From the NCBI GenBank assembly GCA_016219005.1, contig JACRCN010000105.1, forward strand, positions 1 through 64,000: a DNA stretch of 64,000 nucleotides, in the 5' to 3' direction. The stretch is from Deltaproteobacteria bacterium. Its GTDB lineage: Bacteria > Desulfobacterota > Desulfobacteria > Desulfobacterales > SpSt-501. Position 1 is the stretch's first letter, and each line of letters starts with the position of its first letter. The notes beneath the pieces are model-generated. The model did not search any database. It was not told the origin of the DNA and saw nothing but the letters and a program-made list of their open reading frames with translations. Made by a program: the position numbers and the translations under genes. Shown piece after piece: positions 43,907-52,610 of the stretch.

Positions 43907-44755
43907 TCAAAGAAACGGCCCCCGCAGAAAACTGCGCCGGACCTCCTCGACCATTCTCACATCGACTCCGAAGGGGTTCTCAGGCAAAACCACTTCTGGA
44001 ATCTGCCTTTCGGCGGCAAACGGGGTCTGTCCTGCCTTCAGGTTGTAGGCGGTCACCAGCAGGTGCTCCAGATTGATGGTGTCCTGGACGTTATATGCGA
44101 GCAGCGATTCGAGCGCCTTCAGGTCCCCCTTGCGCTTGTATCGATCCCATAAATGCACTGCCAAAAAACCATCAACTCCATCGAGATCGCCTCGATCCAT
44201 CCCGAGCTGCTTTTCGCAGCCTTTGAGACCGCCCTTGAAACCCATGCTTTTGAGGATGTAACGAAGGTCGATCTGGGCGTGGTTGAACCGCATTTTGAAG
44301 TATCTCTCCATAAACGGGACATCGAAACATTTGCCATTGTAGGTCACCAGAACGCGGTAATCCTGGATATCGTCTGCGAACTGATTTAGGTTCCGGCCCT
44401 GCACATAGGTGTTGATCGAGGCGCCATCATAGAGGGCAATCGTCGTTATGTCATCATAGTCCCGGTCAAGGCCCGTGGTTTCGATATCGACGAAAGCGGT
44501 TGAGGACCTGAATTCCGGAAATATTCGCCAACTCTGACTCGCGGGGAGGCGCCTTCCAAAATATGCCGGGTTGTTTTCATCCAGGTTTTTGATCGAATCT
44601 TCAATGCCGGCGACTAAAAACCCGTTGAGTCTGGACGGCCGTCCGCCGATGGATCCCGGGGAAAGGCAGCTCCAGTCGGTGCAACCGGATCCCCAGAGCT
44701 TTTGTTCGGTCTTAACCCCGATGCCCTGGATATGAATGAATGTGTTGGTGAGCAT
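43907..44755 (-). CDS. RNase H-like exonuclease domain protein (YprB type)
   Basis: 282 residues. The DEDD exonuclease signature is visible: FVDIETTGLD (Asp, Glu), VTYNGKCFDVPF (Asp) and YNVQDTINLEHLL (final Asp). This places it in the YprB/RNase_H_2 group found in many bacteria, predicted to trim DNA or RNA 3' ends. The first 80 residues start with FIHIQGIGVKTEQKLW, which looks like a helix-hairpin-helix-type nucleic-acid contact. There is no partner helicase nearby. It is upstream of the ATC hydrolase-like gene by 47 bases on the same strand. Confidence 0.8.
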   Translation of the reverse strand: MLTNTFIHIQGIGVKTEQKLWGSGCTDWSCLSPGSIGGRPSRLNGFLVAGIEDSIKNLDENNPAYFGRRLPASQSWRIFPEFRSSTAFVDIETTGLDRDYDDITTIALYDGASINTYVQGRNLNQFADDIQDYRVLVTYNGKCFDVPFMERYFKMRFNHAQIDLRYILKSMGFKGGLKGCEKQLGMDRGDLDGVDGFLAVHLWDRYKRKGDLKALESLLAYNVQDTINLEHLLVTAYNLKAGQTPFAAERQIPEVVLPENPFGVDVRMVEEVRRSFLRGPFL

Positions 44756-44947
44756 GTGACGTGGTCTCTCTATCCGTCCGTCGACCCTGGCGTTTGACCG
44801 AGCCGCTCGCCGCCGGACGGATTTCAGCTTGATCTTAAGCCATCGGGACCATATACTGCATGAGGCACTTGCTGCAAGGGGAGCGGCAGCCGGATCGCGA
44901 CCCCGCCGAGTGCGAGCCCCTCAAAGGAGAGGGTAAGGAACCTGTCG

Positions 44948-45328
44948 ATGATGGACGCTTTTAAAATATGCCCGCACTGCGGCAAGGCATGGCCCAACCG
45001 GGACGTGTTCCTTGAAGACCCAGGCTTGGAGGTCATCGGCTACCAGGTCGATTTCGAGGCCATCGAGCGCGGCCTGTTTCTCTTCAACCACCATGACTGC
45101 AAGACCACCCTGGCAATTCGGGCCGGGAGTTTCAAGGACTTTCACCTCGGCCCGTTCTTCAGCGAACGCCAAACCGGCTCGAAATCCTGCCCGGGATATT
45201 GTTTGAGACGCCAGGCGCTGGAGCCGTGCCCGGCCGAGTGTGCATGCGCCTGGGTCCGGGACGTGCTTCAGACCATCCGGCAGAGACCCAAAGCCAGCCA
45301 GGCCCGCCAGGCCGCGACCCATCGATAG
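44948..45328 (+). CDS. Zinc-ribbon-like small protein, unknown function
   Basis: 126 residues. CPHCGKAW at residues 8-15 is half a zinc ribbon, and a second Cys-rich part (CPGYCLRRQALEPCPAECAC) follows near residue 80. Between them lies LFLFNHHDCKTTLAI with a His-His-x-Cys group. The Cys layout implies one or two metal sites. I do not recognise a named family or reaction. Two ATG codons, 44948 and 44951, are both possible starts. It is on its own in direction and lies 33 bases ahead of the LysE-type exporter, with which it may be co-expressed. Confidence 0.55.
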   Translation: MMDAFKICPHCGKAWPNRDVFLEDPGLEVIGYQVDFEAIERGLFLFNHHDCKTTLAIRAGSFKDFHLGPFFSERQTGSKSCPGYCLRRQALEPCPAECACAWVRDVLQTIRQRPKASQARQAATHR

Positions 45329-45361
45329 AACCTATCGGCATCCGGGGTGAAGGACTCTCCA

Positions 45362-45997
45362 ATGGACCTGCAGGTTATCGACTATTTTGGCAAGGGCACC
45401 CTGCTCGGGCTGGCAGCCGGTTTCTCTCCGGGGCCGCTCACTGTCCTGGTGATCGGCGAAACCCTGCGGCACGGGCTGCGCTCGGGCCTCCAGGTGGCGA
45501 TCGCACCGGTCCTGACGGACATCCCGATCATCCTGTTGGCCATGCTGATCCTGGAAAAGGCACTGAACTACCCGATGGTCTTCGGAGCCATTTCGCTGGC
45601 GGGCGGAGCCTTTCTCCTGTGGCTGGGATACATGAGCATGCGGACGCAAGGGATGGAAATACAGACGGGCGCCTTGGAGTCGCGCTCCATCCGCAAAGGC
45701 ATCGCCATCAATCTTCTCAACCCCAACCCCTATGTCTTCTGGATCAGCGTCGGCACGCCGACCATTTTGAGCGCGTTGGAAACATCCCCGCTCCACGCCG
45801 CCGCCTTCCTGGGGTCCTTTCTTATCTTCATCGTAGGCTCAAAAGCGCTGCTGGCCAGGATCGTGGACGGCTCGCGCACCTTTCTTAAAAGCGGCGCCTA
45901 TCGCTGGACCATGCGCCTCCTCGGCCTGCTGCTCATGGGTTACGCCGTGATGCTTTTTCAGGCCGGCTTGACGAGCATGGACCTGTTGTCGCACTAG
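45362..45997 (+). CDS. LysE/RhtB family exporter
   Basis: 211 residues with six membrane helices. The N-terminal GLAAGFSPGPLTVLVIGETLRHGLRSGL motif is the LysE family hallmark, and the central NLLNPNPYVFWISVG motif is also present. It exports amino acids or similar small molecules across the inner membrane; which ones is unknown. AAGGA before the ATG at 45362 favours it over a GTG at 45347. It converges with the PP2C gene, with seven bases between the stops. Confidence 0.85.
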   Translation: MDLQVIDYFGKGTLLGLAAGFSPGPLTVLVIGETLRHGLRSGLQVAIAPVLTDIPIILLAMLILEKALNYPMVFGAISLAGGAFLLWLGYMSMRTQGMEIQTGALESRSIRKGIAINLLNPNPYVFWISVGTPTILSALETSPLHAAAFLGSFLIFIVGSKALLARIVDGSRTFLKSGAYRWTMRLLGLLLMGYAVMLFQAGLTSMDLLSH

Positions 45998-46004
45998 ACG
46001 GATT

Positions 46005-47138
46005 CTAAGCACTTGTCATTCCATCGCCCCCGCAATAAAACGCTTCAATAATGGTCAGATCGTCCGGGAGGCGGATGTCGTTGGAAAACTCCAAGAGTCT
46101 TACTTCCAGCGGCCGGAAGTCAAGCCGGGTTGCAGGATAATTCAACTCACGGAGAACACCCATAAATCCGTCAACGTTCAGCAGCGTGTTTTGGGCGTTA
46201 TGAATCTCGAAGGCACCATCGCTGAAAAGGAGCATCGCGTCACCGGGCTTCAGTGCTATGTGTTGGTCCGTGTACGCAAGCTGCTGCATGAACCCGAGTG
46301 GCATGCCGGGAGCTGAAACCTTCTCGATAACCCCACTGGCGCGAGCAATGAGGACGGCCGGGCCGCCGGCTCCGGTGAGTCGCACCGCACCGGTGCAGGC
46401 ATCAAGCACCCCGCAAACCGCCGCCGCAAATGAAACGTCATCGCCGAAAATTCCGACCAGGTCGTTGTTGAGGGCGGCGGCGAATTCCGCCGGATGGCCG
46501 AGCAGCCCGGTGTGCCGGTCGCACAGCATGCTCAGCTGCATCGTGTACATGGCCGCCGCCATGCCGTGACCCTCCATATCGGCCAGGACAAACCCGTACC
46601 GGTCTGCGTCCAGCTGTCGGATCGCGTAGAAATCTCCGCCGACGACGTCGAAGGGCCTGTAAAGCGTCTTGAACTGCAGGCGCGGGTCATCCGGCAGGTG
46701 TTGCTCCAGGAGTCGGTTCTGGATTTTTCGGGCGCGCTTGAGCTCGATTAAGCCGGCCGACAAATCGCGGAACATCTCCACCCCGCCGACAATCTCACCC
46801 GCCGCATTGCGAATGGGCGCGGTGATGACCTGCATGGGAATGCGGCGGTTGTCCTTGCCGCGCGCATAGACGATGACCGGGACCTGGGTGACGGCGCCGG
46901 TGATCATCGCACGGTGCAGGGGGCAATATTCCTCTCCGCACAGCCGGCGACCGTCTTTGTCGACGTGGTTCAGAACGTCCTCCAGGCAGCGGCGGCCCAT
47001 TACGTCTTCTGCCTGCCAGCCCGTGATCCGCTCGGCCGACTTGCTCCAGAATACGATCCGGCGCTCTCGGTCGCAGACGTAGACCCCGTCGCCCAGGCAG
47101 TCCAGGATCATCTCGGGTGAAAACCGGAAATGCTGCAT
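46005..47138 (-). CDS. PAS-domain PP2C (SpoIIE-type) serine phosphatase
   Basis: 377 residues. A PAS sensor (VCDRERRIVFWSKSAERITGWQAED) fills residues 10-125. A linker follows, then a SpoIIE/RsbU-type PP2C phosphatase (residues 150-370) with metal Asp residues in DMEGHGMAAAMY and LLFSDGAFEI. Such proteins dephosphorylate an anti-sigma antagonist or similar partner, which is not encoded nearby. It is cytoplasmic, with no membrane helices. It lies 14 bases behind the DUF4105 gene, at the end of the envelope operon. The position suggests it controls, or is controlled with, the envelope genes. Confidence 0.85.
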   Translation of the reverse strand: MQHFRFSPEMILDCLGDGVYVCDRERRIVFWSKSAERITGWQAEDVMGRRCLEDVLNHVDKDGRRLCGEEYCPLHRAMITGAVTQVPVIVYARGKDNRRIPMQVITAPIRNAAGEIVGGVEMFRDLSAGLIELKRARKIQNRLLEQHLPDDPRLQFKTLYRPFDVVGGDFYAIRQLDADRYGFVLADMEGHGMAAAMYTMQLSMLCDRHTGLLGHPAEFAAALNNDLVGIFGDDVSFAAAVCGVLDACTGAVRLTGAGGPAVLIARASGVIEKVSAPGMPLGFMQQLAYTDQHIALKPGDAMLLFSDGAFEIHNAQNTLLNVDGFMGVLRELNYPATRLDFRPLEVRLLEFSNDIRLPDDLTIIEAFYCGGDGMTSA

Positions 47139-47152
47139 CGCCGTACCGTTTT

Positions 47153-48157
47153 TCAGTGTCCGGGCCGCGGCAGGCCCGCGCGGATCTTGCGTGAAAACTC
47201 CGGATCGTCGCCGAGGGCCACGGCTTTGGGGTTGATGTAGCTGAGTTTTCGGAGTTCCGCGAAGGGGATGCGCGTGTCGAGCGACCCGAGGTCGTACGCA
47301 TACTGCGGGGCGTAGCCGGAGAGCAGCACCTTCCAGTTGTAGCGCGCCCGGCCGCCGTAGTCGCGAATGAGCCGCACCACGTCAATGGTGCAGTTCGAGG
47401 TGAGCGTGTTGTACCATTCGGGTTTTGCCTTCATGGAGTTGATCTGACGGACATACTCCATGAAGAACTTCCGGGAGTTCTCAGGCGTCATGCGGGCTCG
47501 ATAGAGGTAGACGTCCTCCGGAGGCCTGCGGTAGTCGGTGCGCACCCGGATCAGGTCGCGCTCGTCGCCGACGATGAAGATCTGTTCGTACTGTTTAAAG
47601 AACCCCTTGAGGGTCGAGTATTCCTCCCCCTGTTCCTTGCGTGTTTCGATCGAGAAGGTCACGAAGTCCTTCTCCTGAAACCCGAAACTGACCATGACGT
47701 GGGCGATCGCATCCCCCATCCAGTAGACCGCGATCAGATCGACCGAGTCCAGCCGGCCGAGGTCGAAGGTCTTGTCGTAATAGCGCAGGTCGAAGTCCGC
47801 CTCGGTGCGGTAGTTCAGGTTGCGGATGTTATAGATCGTGACTTGCTCGCCCTTAACCGTGGCGTAGGGCAGGACGGCCACGTCCGTCTGCCAGTTGCGG
47901 TCGTTTGAAGCCGGGATGCTCAACCACCAGGCCACGATGCCGGCAAAGACCACGAGAAACCCGGCGAGCGTCCGCAGCCGCCCGGGAAGAAAGACGAACG
48001 CGAGAAGGGTCGCCAGCACAAACAGGCCAGCCAGGCCGGCGCGCACATAGCCCCCCGCAAGGTCCGAATACAAGATCGCCAACGCCCCCCAGGCCGTCAT
48101 GAGGATGACGGCGGCAGCGCAGATGAATACCCCGGCGCACTTTAAAACACTCACCAT
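47153..48157 (-). CDS. DUF4105 membrane-anchored periplasmic protein
   Basis: 334 residues. Three hydrophobic helices open the protein (about residues 5-30, 38-55 and 63-82), then the DUF4105 domain (Lnb N-terminal periplasmic family) extends from about 95 to 320. The motif YNTLTSNCTIDVVRLIR carries a conserved Cys, and HVMVSFGF a conserved His, so it may be a Cys-His hydrolase or transferase of the NlpC/P60-like fold. No function is established for most of the family. It is the third gene in the envelope operon, behind MlaA. Confidence 0.75.
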   Translation of the reverse strand: MVSVLKCAGVFICAAAVILMTAWGALAILYSDLAGGYVRAGLAGLFVLATLLAFVFLPGRLRTLAGFLVVFAGIVAWWLSIPASNDRNWQTDVAVLPYATVKGEQVTIYNIRNLNYRTEADFDLRYYDKTFDLGRLDSVDLIAVYWMGDAIAHVMVSFGFQEKDFVTFSIETRKEQGEEYSTLKGFFKQYEQIFIVGDERDLIRVRTDYRRPPEDVYLYRARMTPENSRKFFMEYVRQINSMKAKPEWYNTLTSNCTIDVVRLIRDYGGRARYNWKVLLSGYAPQYAYDLGSLDTRIPFAELRKLSYINPKAVALGDDPEFSRKIRAGLPRPGH

Positions 48158-48168
48158 CGTTTGCTTCC

Positions 48169-48267
48169 TCAGTCCTTGAGATTCTCAACGAGGATCCGGC
48201 GCACTTCCTCTATGGCCAGCGGCGATTCCTGCGCCGAGTGGCCGGAGTGGACGATGAGCCCGGTTTC
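48169..48267 (-). pseudogene. C-terminal scrap of an alpha/beta hydrolase
   Basis: Immediately after the MlaA stop, in another frame, the minus strand reads GLIVHSGHSAQESPLAIEEV and then RRILVENLKD before a TGA at 48169. HSGHSAQESP followed by a helix is how many alpha/beta hydrolases end, with the catalytic His in the GHSA segment. No upstream part remains. A deletion has probably placed this tail against mlaA. It explains the 108-base gap in an otherwise tightly packed operon. Confidence 0.4.
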
Positions 48268-49039
48268 AATTTTCGATCTGGAACTGCCGTTTTATCAGGA
48301 ACAGCTTCCGGATGAGGTCGTATTCAAACGCGGACCCGGTCTTGTAATAACGGAACGGTTCGTTGGAGCGCTTGTCGATCGCGTAAATCGCCGTGAGGCT
48401 GTAATTCAGGATATCATCCTCCGGGCTACCCAGGCCTGTCAGGTCGATCAATTCCCCGACCATCATGCTGTAAACGACCGAGTCCACCACCAGGCCGGTG
48501 GTGTCCCGCAGGTCGGACGGGCCCAGGATGGGCAGCACCAGGTAGGGGCCGGGCCCCAGGCCGTAGAACCCGAGCGTCTGCCCGAAGTCCTCGTCCTCGC
48601 GCGTGATACCGTCGTTGATGGTGGCCACGTCGATGAGTCCGCCCAGGCCGACCGTGGTATTGATGGCGACCCGGCCGAACGTGTTGACGGCTTTTACAAA
48701 TTTGAACTGCAACAGCGAGTTCGTCAGATTGGTGACTTCGGTGAGGTTGTTGAAGAAATTGGTGATCCCCTTCTGCACGAGGACCGGCAGCACGAACTCG
48801 TAGGCCTGGACCACCGGCAGGAAGACGAAATTGTCGAAGATGGCGTTGAAGATGTAGATCCGGCGGTTCATCGGCTCCCAAGGATCGTAGGCGTCTATGG
48901 CGTAGGTGACGTCCGGTTTGACGTATTTGCTGACGGGGTACTTGGCGGGTATTTCCGGTTCCTTGCGTACCGGCGCCGTCCCGCAGCCGGCCAGAAAAAT
49001 GAACGCCGTGAGCAGCATGAGGCATAGAGCGCGTTTCAT
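48266..49039 (-). CDS. mlaA: MlaA (VacJ) outer-membrane lipoprotein
   Basis: 257 residues. The lipobox LAGC follows a short signal peptide (MKRALCLMLLTAFIFLAGC). The body shows YDPWEPMNRRIYIFN, VNTFGRVAINTTVGLGGL and GFYGLGPGPYLVLPILGPSD, all hallmarks of MlaA. MlaA sits in the outer membrane and removes mislocalised phospholipid from the outer leaflet for return by the Mla pathway. No mlaBCDEF genes are in the window. It lies 14 bases after the exported hydrolase gene and is followed by a hydrolase scrap and the DUF4105 gene. Confidence 0.95.
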   Translation of the reverse strand: MKRALCLMLLTAFIFLAGCGTAPVRKEPEIPAKYPVSKYVKPDVTYAIDAYDPWEPMNRRIYIFNAIFDNFVFLPVVQAYEFVLPVLVQKGITNFFNNLTEVTNLTNSLLQFKFVKAVNTFGRVAINTTVGLGGLIDVATINDGITREDEDFGQTLGFYGLGPGPYLVLPILGPSDLRDTTGLVVDSVVYSMMVGELIDLTGLGSPEDDILNYSLTAIYAIDKRSNEPFRYYKTGSAFEYDLIRKLFLIKRQFQIEN

Positions 49040-49053
49040 AGGAGTGAGTCCTT

Positions 49054-50346
49054 TCAGTTCTTGAAAAAATTGATCAGGTGAGCGACATTGTCCTTGAACG
49101 TCATGTTGCCGCAGTGGCCGCCGCGCGGGTATATCTTCGCGCGGGCGCCGAACACGTCCTTTAAAAACGACAGGTCTTCCGGCGTCAGAATCAGGTCATC
49201 CTCATTGTCCATCAGGATGATCTTGGGGGTGTTCCGCAGGTACGGCTCTATGCTGCGCAGGCTCGTGCCTTCGATCAACGCTTCCTTGGTGAGACCCGGG
49301 TTCCTGGACTGGGAATAGGGGTAGAGAAAATCGTTGAAGTAGTCGATGAAGCTGATGCGGTTGGCCACCTTGAAATAATCGGTCAGCGAATCCGCGCTTC
49401 CCAGCACACGGTTTTTCGGAACGATCAGCCCGTAGTTCGCCATCACGTCCGCCGTGAAAATCATGGTGCTCGACGCCAGCCGGAACACGGTCCCGATCAT
49501 GCCGGCCATGTTTTCCTTCCGGGGCGTCTGGCCTTTTTTATGGAGAACCCGGTAGGCATCGTAGAGGAAGTCGTGGTCGAGCTGAGGGTGTTTCATCATC
49601 CGGTAGATTTCGCCGAACTTGGCAATCCGCTCGTCGAACCAGCGGTCGAATACCTCCGGGCTGTAACCGTTGGGCATGATCTCGAGCAGCATGTCGTCCA
49701 GGATCTTGGCCGAGGTGTACAGGCTGACCGCTGGGTTGATCATGCATACCTTTTTGAAATTGAAAACGCGTTTTTCTTCGTCCAGCTTGGAGACGAACGC
49801 CGACTGGGACCCCCCCAGGCTGTAGCCGGTCAGGTAGAATTCCGAAACCTTGATCCGGTTTTTGACCTGCTGCCAGGCAAGGTTCATCACCCGGTACAGG
49901 TCCTGCGAGTCCTCGACGATGTTGCCCGGCACGCAGGTCGCGGATGCCATGGTAATGAAATTCATCTGGGTGGGTGAGGAGAGGCAGATGACGTGAAAAC
50001 CGGCCCCCCAGAAGGCCTTCTGCAGGAAGATCATGCTGGAGGAGTAAAAGCTGCTGCCGGTTCCGGCAATGACGAAAATCAGCGGTGCCTCCTGCTTCTG
50101 ATAGCTCAGGGTGTACAGGAACTCCCGCTGATACCAGAACACGTCGGGGGTGGGCCGGTCAGGAAAAACCTTCAAGCCTAGGAGCTCATAGTCGATCTTT
50201 TCGGGCACCTTCCACTCGAGCACGTCGGGGGTCCCGACGATGGTCGCCGCGTAGGGATCGTCCACTTTGTAGTCATAGGCTGCCGCCTGGGTCCCGCTGA
50301 ACCCCACGATCACGGCAAAGATCAAAACCAACACATGTCTCTTCAC
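49054..50346 (-). CDS. Exported alpha/beta hydrolase of the envelope operon
   Basis: 430 residues from a GTG at 50346, chosen because AAAGGAGG lies four bases ahead and a signal peptide follows directly (VKRHVLVLIFAVIVGFSGTQ, cut after AAA near residue 23). The mature enzyme has nucleophile Ser in TGYSLGGSQ, Asp in DNEDDLIL and His in RGGHCGN. It would act in the periplasm on an ester, and the linkage to MlaA points to a lipid substrate. I cannot name the family more precisely. It is the promoter-proximal gene of the minus-strand envelope operon. Confidence 0.75.
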   Translation of the reverse strand: MKRHVLVLIFAVIVGFSGTQAAAYDYKVDDPYAATIVGTPDVLEWKVPEKIDYELLGLKVFPDRPTPDVFWYQREFLYTLSYQKQEAPLIFVIAGTGSSFYSSSMIFLQKAFWGAGFHVICLSSPTQMNFITMASATCVPGNIVEDSQDLYRVMNLAWQQVKNRIKVSEFYLTGYSLGGSQSAFVSKLDEEKRVFNFKKVCMINPAVSLYTSAKILDDMLLEIMPNGYSPEVFDRWFDERIAKFGEIYRMMKHPQLDHDFLYDAYRVLHKKGQTPRKENMAGMIGTVFRLASSTMIFTADVMANYGLIVPKNRVLGSADSLTDYFKVANRISFIDYFNDFLYPYSQSRNPGLTKEALIEGTSLRSIEPYLRNTPKIILMDNEDDLILTPEDLSFLKDVFGARAKIYPRGGHCGNMTFKDNVAHLINFFKN

Positions 50347-50588
50347 GCTGCCTCCTTTCAGATTCTCTGCGGATGCGACTGCTAAAATGGTTTTGCGGAT
50401 ATCAGGTGACCTCACAGCCATTCGCCAATGAATTCAAGACGGTAAAGACGGGTAAGAGTACTGCGGTGTAGCACAGGCAGCCAGCGCTGAGCAAGCGTTG
50501 TTTTTCATTGACCTGTCCTTCCCAGGGTGTTGAAAACAAGCATCGGACCGTCAGCCAAGGCACGCGGGGATTTGAAAAGCGCAGCATA

Positions 50589-50632
50589 AACAAGAAACCC
50601 CGCAGGCTGCATGCCGTGCGGGGTTTCTTGTT
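50589..50632 (-). terminator. Strong terminator hairpin after rpsA
   Basis: AACAAGAAACCCCGCA (50589-50604) pairs perfectly over 16 bases with the segment at 50617-50632; the 12-base loop holds a further GGC/GCC pair. On the minus strand it is followed by TTTATG, and on the plus strand by TTCTTTAG. It lies 20 bases past the rpsA stop and would end the hisC-cmk-rpsA transcript. The rest of 50347-50588 shows no gene and probably holds the promoter of the envelope operon. Confidence 0.8.
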
Positions 50633-50651
50633 CTTTAGAACGTGAACCGGA

Positions 50652-52415
50652 CTATTCTTCCTTGAGCTTCTCCTGCAGGTTTTCCCGCAGCAGTTCCCCG
50701 AAGGAAGTGGTCTTCTGGGACCCCATGTTGTTGACGTAGTCGCTGAGGAGGCCCTGCTCGCCTTCCATCTCCAGACGCTTGACGGAAAGCCCGATGCGCC
50801 GCTCGTCGCTGTTGATGGTCATCACGCGGGCGGTGATCATGTCCCCGATGTTGTAGCGGCCGACCGGCGTCTTGATTTTCTCCTTGCTGATCTCCGAGAC
50901 GTGCACGAGGCCTTCGATGCCCTCTTCGATCTCCACAAAGATGCCGAAATCGGTCACGTTGGTGATGGTGCCGTTAATCTCGCTGCCCACCTTGTAGCGC
51001 TGGCCCACCGTCTTCCAGGGGTCCTCCTGAATCTGCTTGATGCCGAGGGAGAAGCGCTCGTTCTCCTTCTCGATGTCCAGCACGATGGCCTGGACGGTGT
51101 CGCCCTTTTTGTAGAGCTCGGAGGGGTGCTTGATGCGCTTGGTCCAGGAGATGTCGGAGATGTGCACCAAACCGTCGATGCCCTCGTCGATCCCGATGAA
51201 GATGCCGAAATCCGTGATGTTCTTGATCTTGCCTTCGATGGTGGTGCCGACGGGGTATTTCTCGGCGATCACGTCCCAGGGGTTGGGGGCCGCCTGCTTC
51301 ATGCCGAGGGAAATCCGCCGCGCGTCCGGCTTGATGTCCAGGACCACGGCCTCCACACTCTCACCCACCGAGACCACCTTGGAGGGGTGGCGGACCTTGC
51401 GGGTCCAGGACATCTCGGAGACGTGAATCAGACCCTCGATACCCTCCTGCAGTTCCACGAAAGCGCCATAGTCGGTCAGGCTGACCACACGCCCCGTCAC
51501 CTTGGAGCCGACCGGGTACTTCTGCACCGCCGTGCTCCACGGATCCGGGGTAAGCTGCTTCATCCCCAGGGAGACGCGCTCTTTCTCGAGGTCCAGATTG
51601 AGGACCTTCACGTTGATCTGGTCGCCCATGCGGAACATGTCGGAGGGGTGCTTGACACGTCCCCAGGAGATGTCCGTAATGTGCAGCAGACCATCGACCC
51701 CACCCAGGTCCACGAAGACGCCGTACTCGGTGATGTTCTTGACCGTGCCGAGCAGTACCTTGCCCTCGTGGATGGAGGACAGGGTCGCCGAGCGCTTGGA
51801 CTCGCGCTCTTTTTCCAGCAGCACCCGCCGGGACAGCACGATGTTGCTGCGTTTGCGGTTGTATTTGAGAATTTTGAAATCGAAGGTCTTGCCGACCATT
51901 TCATCCAGGTTGCGGATGGGCCGCAGATCCGCCTGGGAGCCGGGCAGAAATGCCAGCACCCCGATGTCGACGGAGAAGCCTCCCTTGACGCGGCTGGAGA
52001 TGGTGCCGGTGATCGTGCCGTCCTCGTCGTGGCACTTCTTGATGCTTTCCCACACCTTGACGTTGGCGGCCTTGTCCTTGGACAGGATGACGCGCTCGTC
52101 CTCGTCGTCCCACCATTCCACCATGACCTCGATGGTGTCGCCGATCTTGGCGGTGATGCTGCCGTCCTCTGCCCGGAATTCATTGATGCGGATCTGGCCT
52201 TCGGACTTGTATCCGATGTCGACCAGCACCAGGTCCTTGTCGACCGATGTGATCACCCCGGTGACGACTTCGCCTTCCTTGAACTGGCCGAAGCTGTCCT
52301 CGTACATCATCATGGAAGGCTCGCCGGAGTCTTGGCTCGAGTCTTTCCCGGCCGCGGTCTCCTCCGCCGGCTTGCGCACCATTTCGTCTTCGGAGTTGGT
52401 TGTGACGTTGACCAT
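50652..52415 (-). CDS. rpsA: 30S ribosomal protein S1
   Basis: 587 residues with six S1 (OB-fold) repeats, starting near residues 45, 130, 215, 300, 388 and 475. Repeats three to six are the most alike, each with a FVDLG/VDGLLHI-type core and HPSDM-type loop. The first two bind the ribosome; the others hold mRNA. The N-terminal 40 residues are acidic and low in complexity. The frame is open 27 codons further up, but MVNVTTNSED at 52415 is the sensible start. It lies downstream of cmk, a classic pairing. Confidence 0.96.
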   Translation of the reverse strand: MVNVTTNSEDEMVRKPAEETAAGKDSSQDSGEPSMMMYEDSFGQFKEGEVVTGVITSVDKDLVLVDIGYKSEGQIRINEFRAEDGSITAKIGDTIEVMVEWWDDEDERVILSKDKAANVKVWESIKKCHDEDGTITGTISSRVKGGFSVDIGVLAFLPGSQADLRPIRNLDEMVGKTFDFKILKYNRKRSNIVLSRRVLLEKERESKRSATLSSIHEGKVLLGTVKNITEYGVFVDLGGVDGLLHITDISWGRVKHPSDMFRMGDQINVKVLNLDLEKERVSLGMKQLTPDPWSTAVQKYPVGSKVTGRVVSLTDYGAFVELQEGIEGLIHVSEMSWTRKVRHPSKVVSVGESVEAVVLDIKPDARRISLGMKQAAPNPWDVIAEKYPVGTTIEGKIKNITDFGIFIGIDEGIDGLVHISDISWTKRIKHPSELYKKGDTVQAIVLDIEKENERFSLGIKQIQEDPWKTVGQRYKVGSEINGTITNVTDFGIFVEIEEGIEGLVHVSEISKEKIKTPVGRYNIGDMITARVMTINSDERRIGLSVKRLEMEGEQGLLSDYVNNMGSQKTTSFGELLRENLQEKLKEE

Positions 52416-52610
52416 AAACGCTATCTTCCCCCTTGGCCTGCGAATTGAAATCCCGAAATAACCGACTACTTGTAGCAGAATGGCGGAAAAAAGCAACTAT
52501 AAAATGGAGCACGGCCGTTCCGCAGGCCGGCTATCCGGTCGGCCCGAAAAGGCAGGAGCATCCGGACGCCGGCATGTCGCAGAACGCTTCACCCGGCATC
52601 GCGTGAGGCA

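Noticed and set aside
50901-52448. A 515-codon open frame on the plus strand
   Set aside because: It is antisense to rpsA and its repeats simply mirror the S1 domains.
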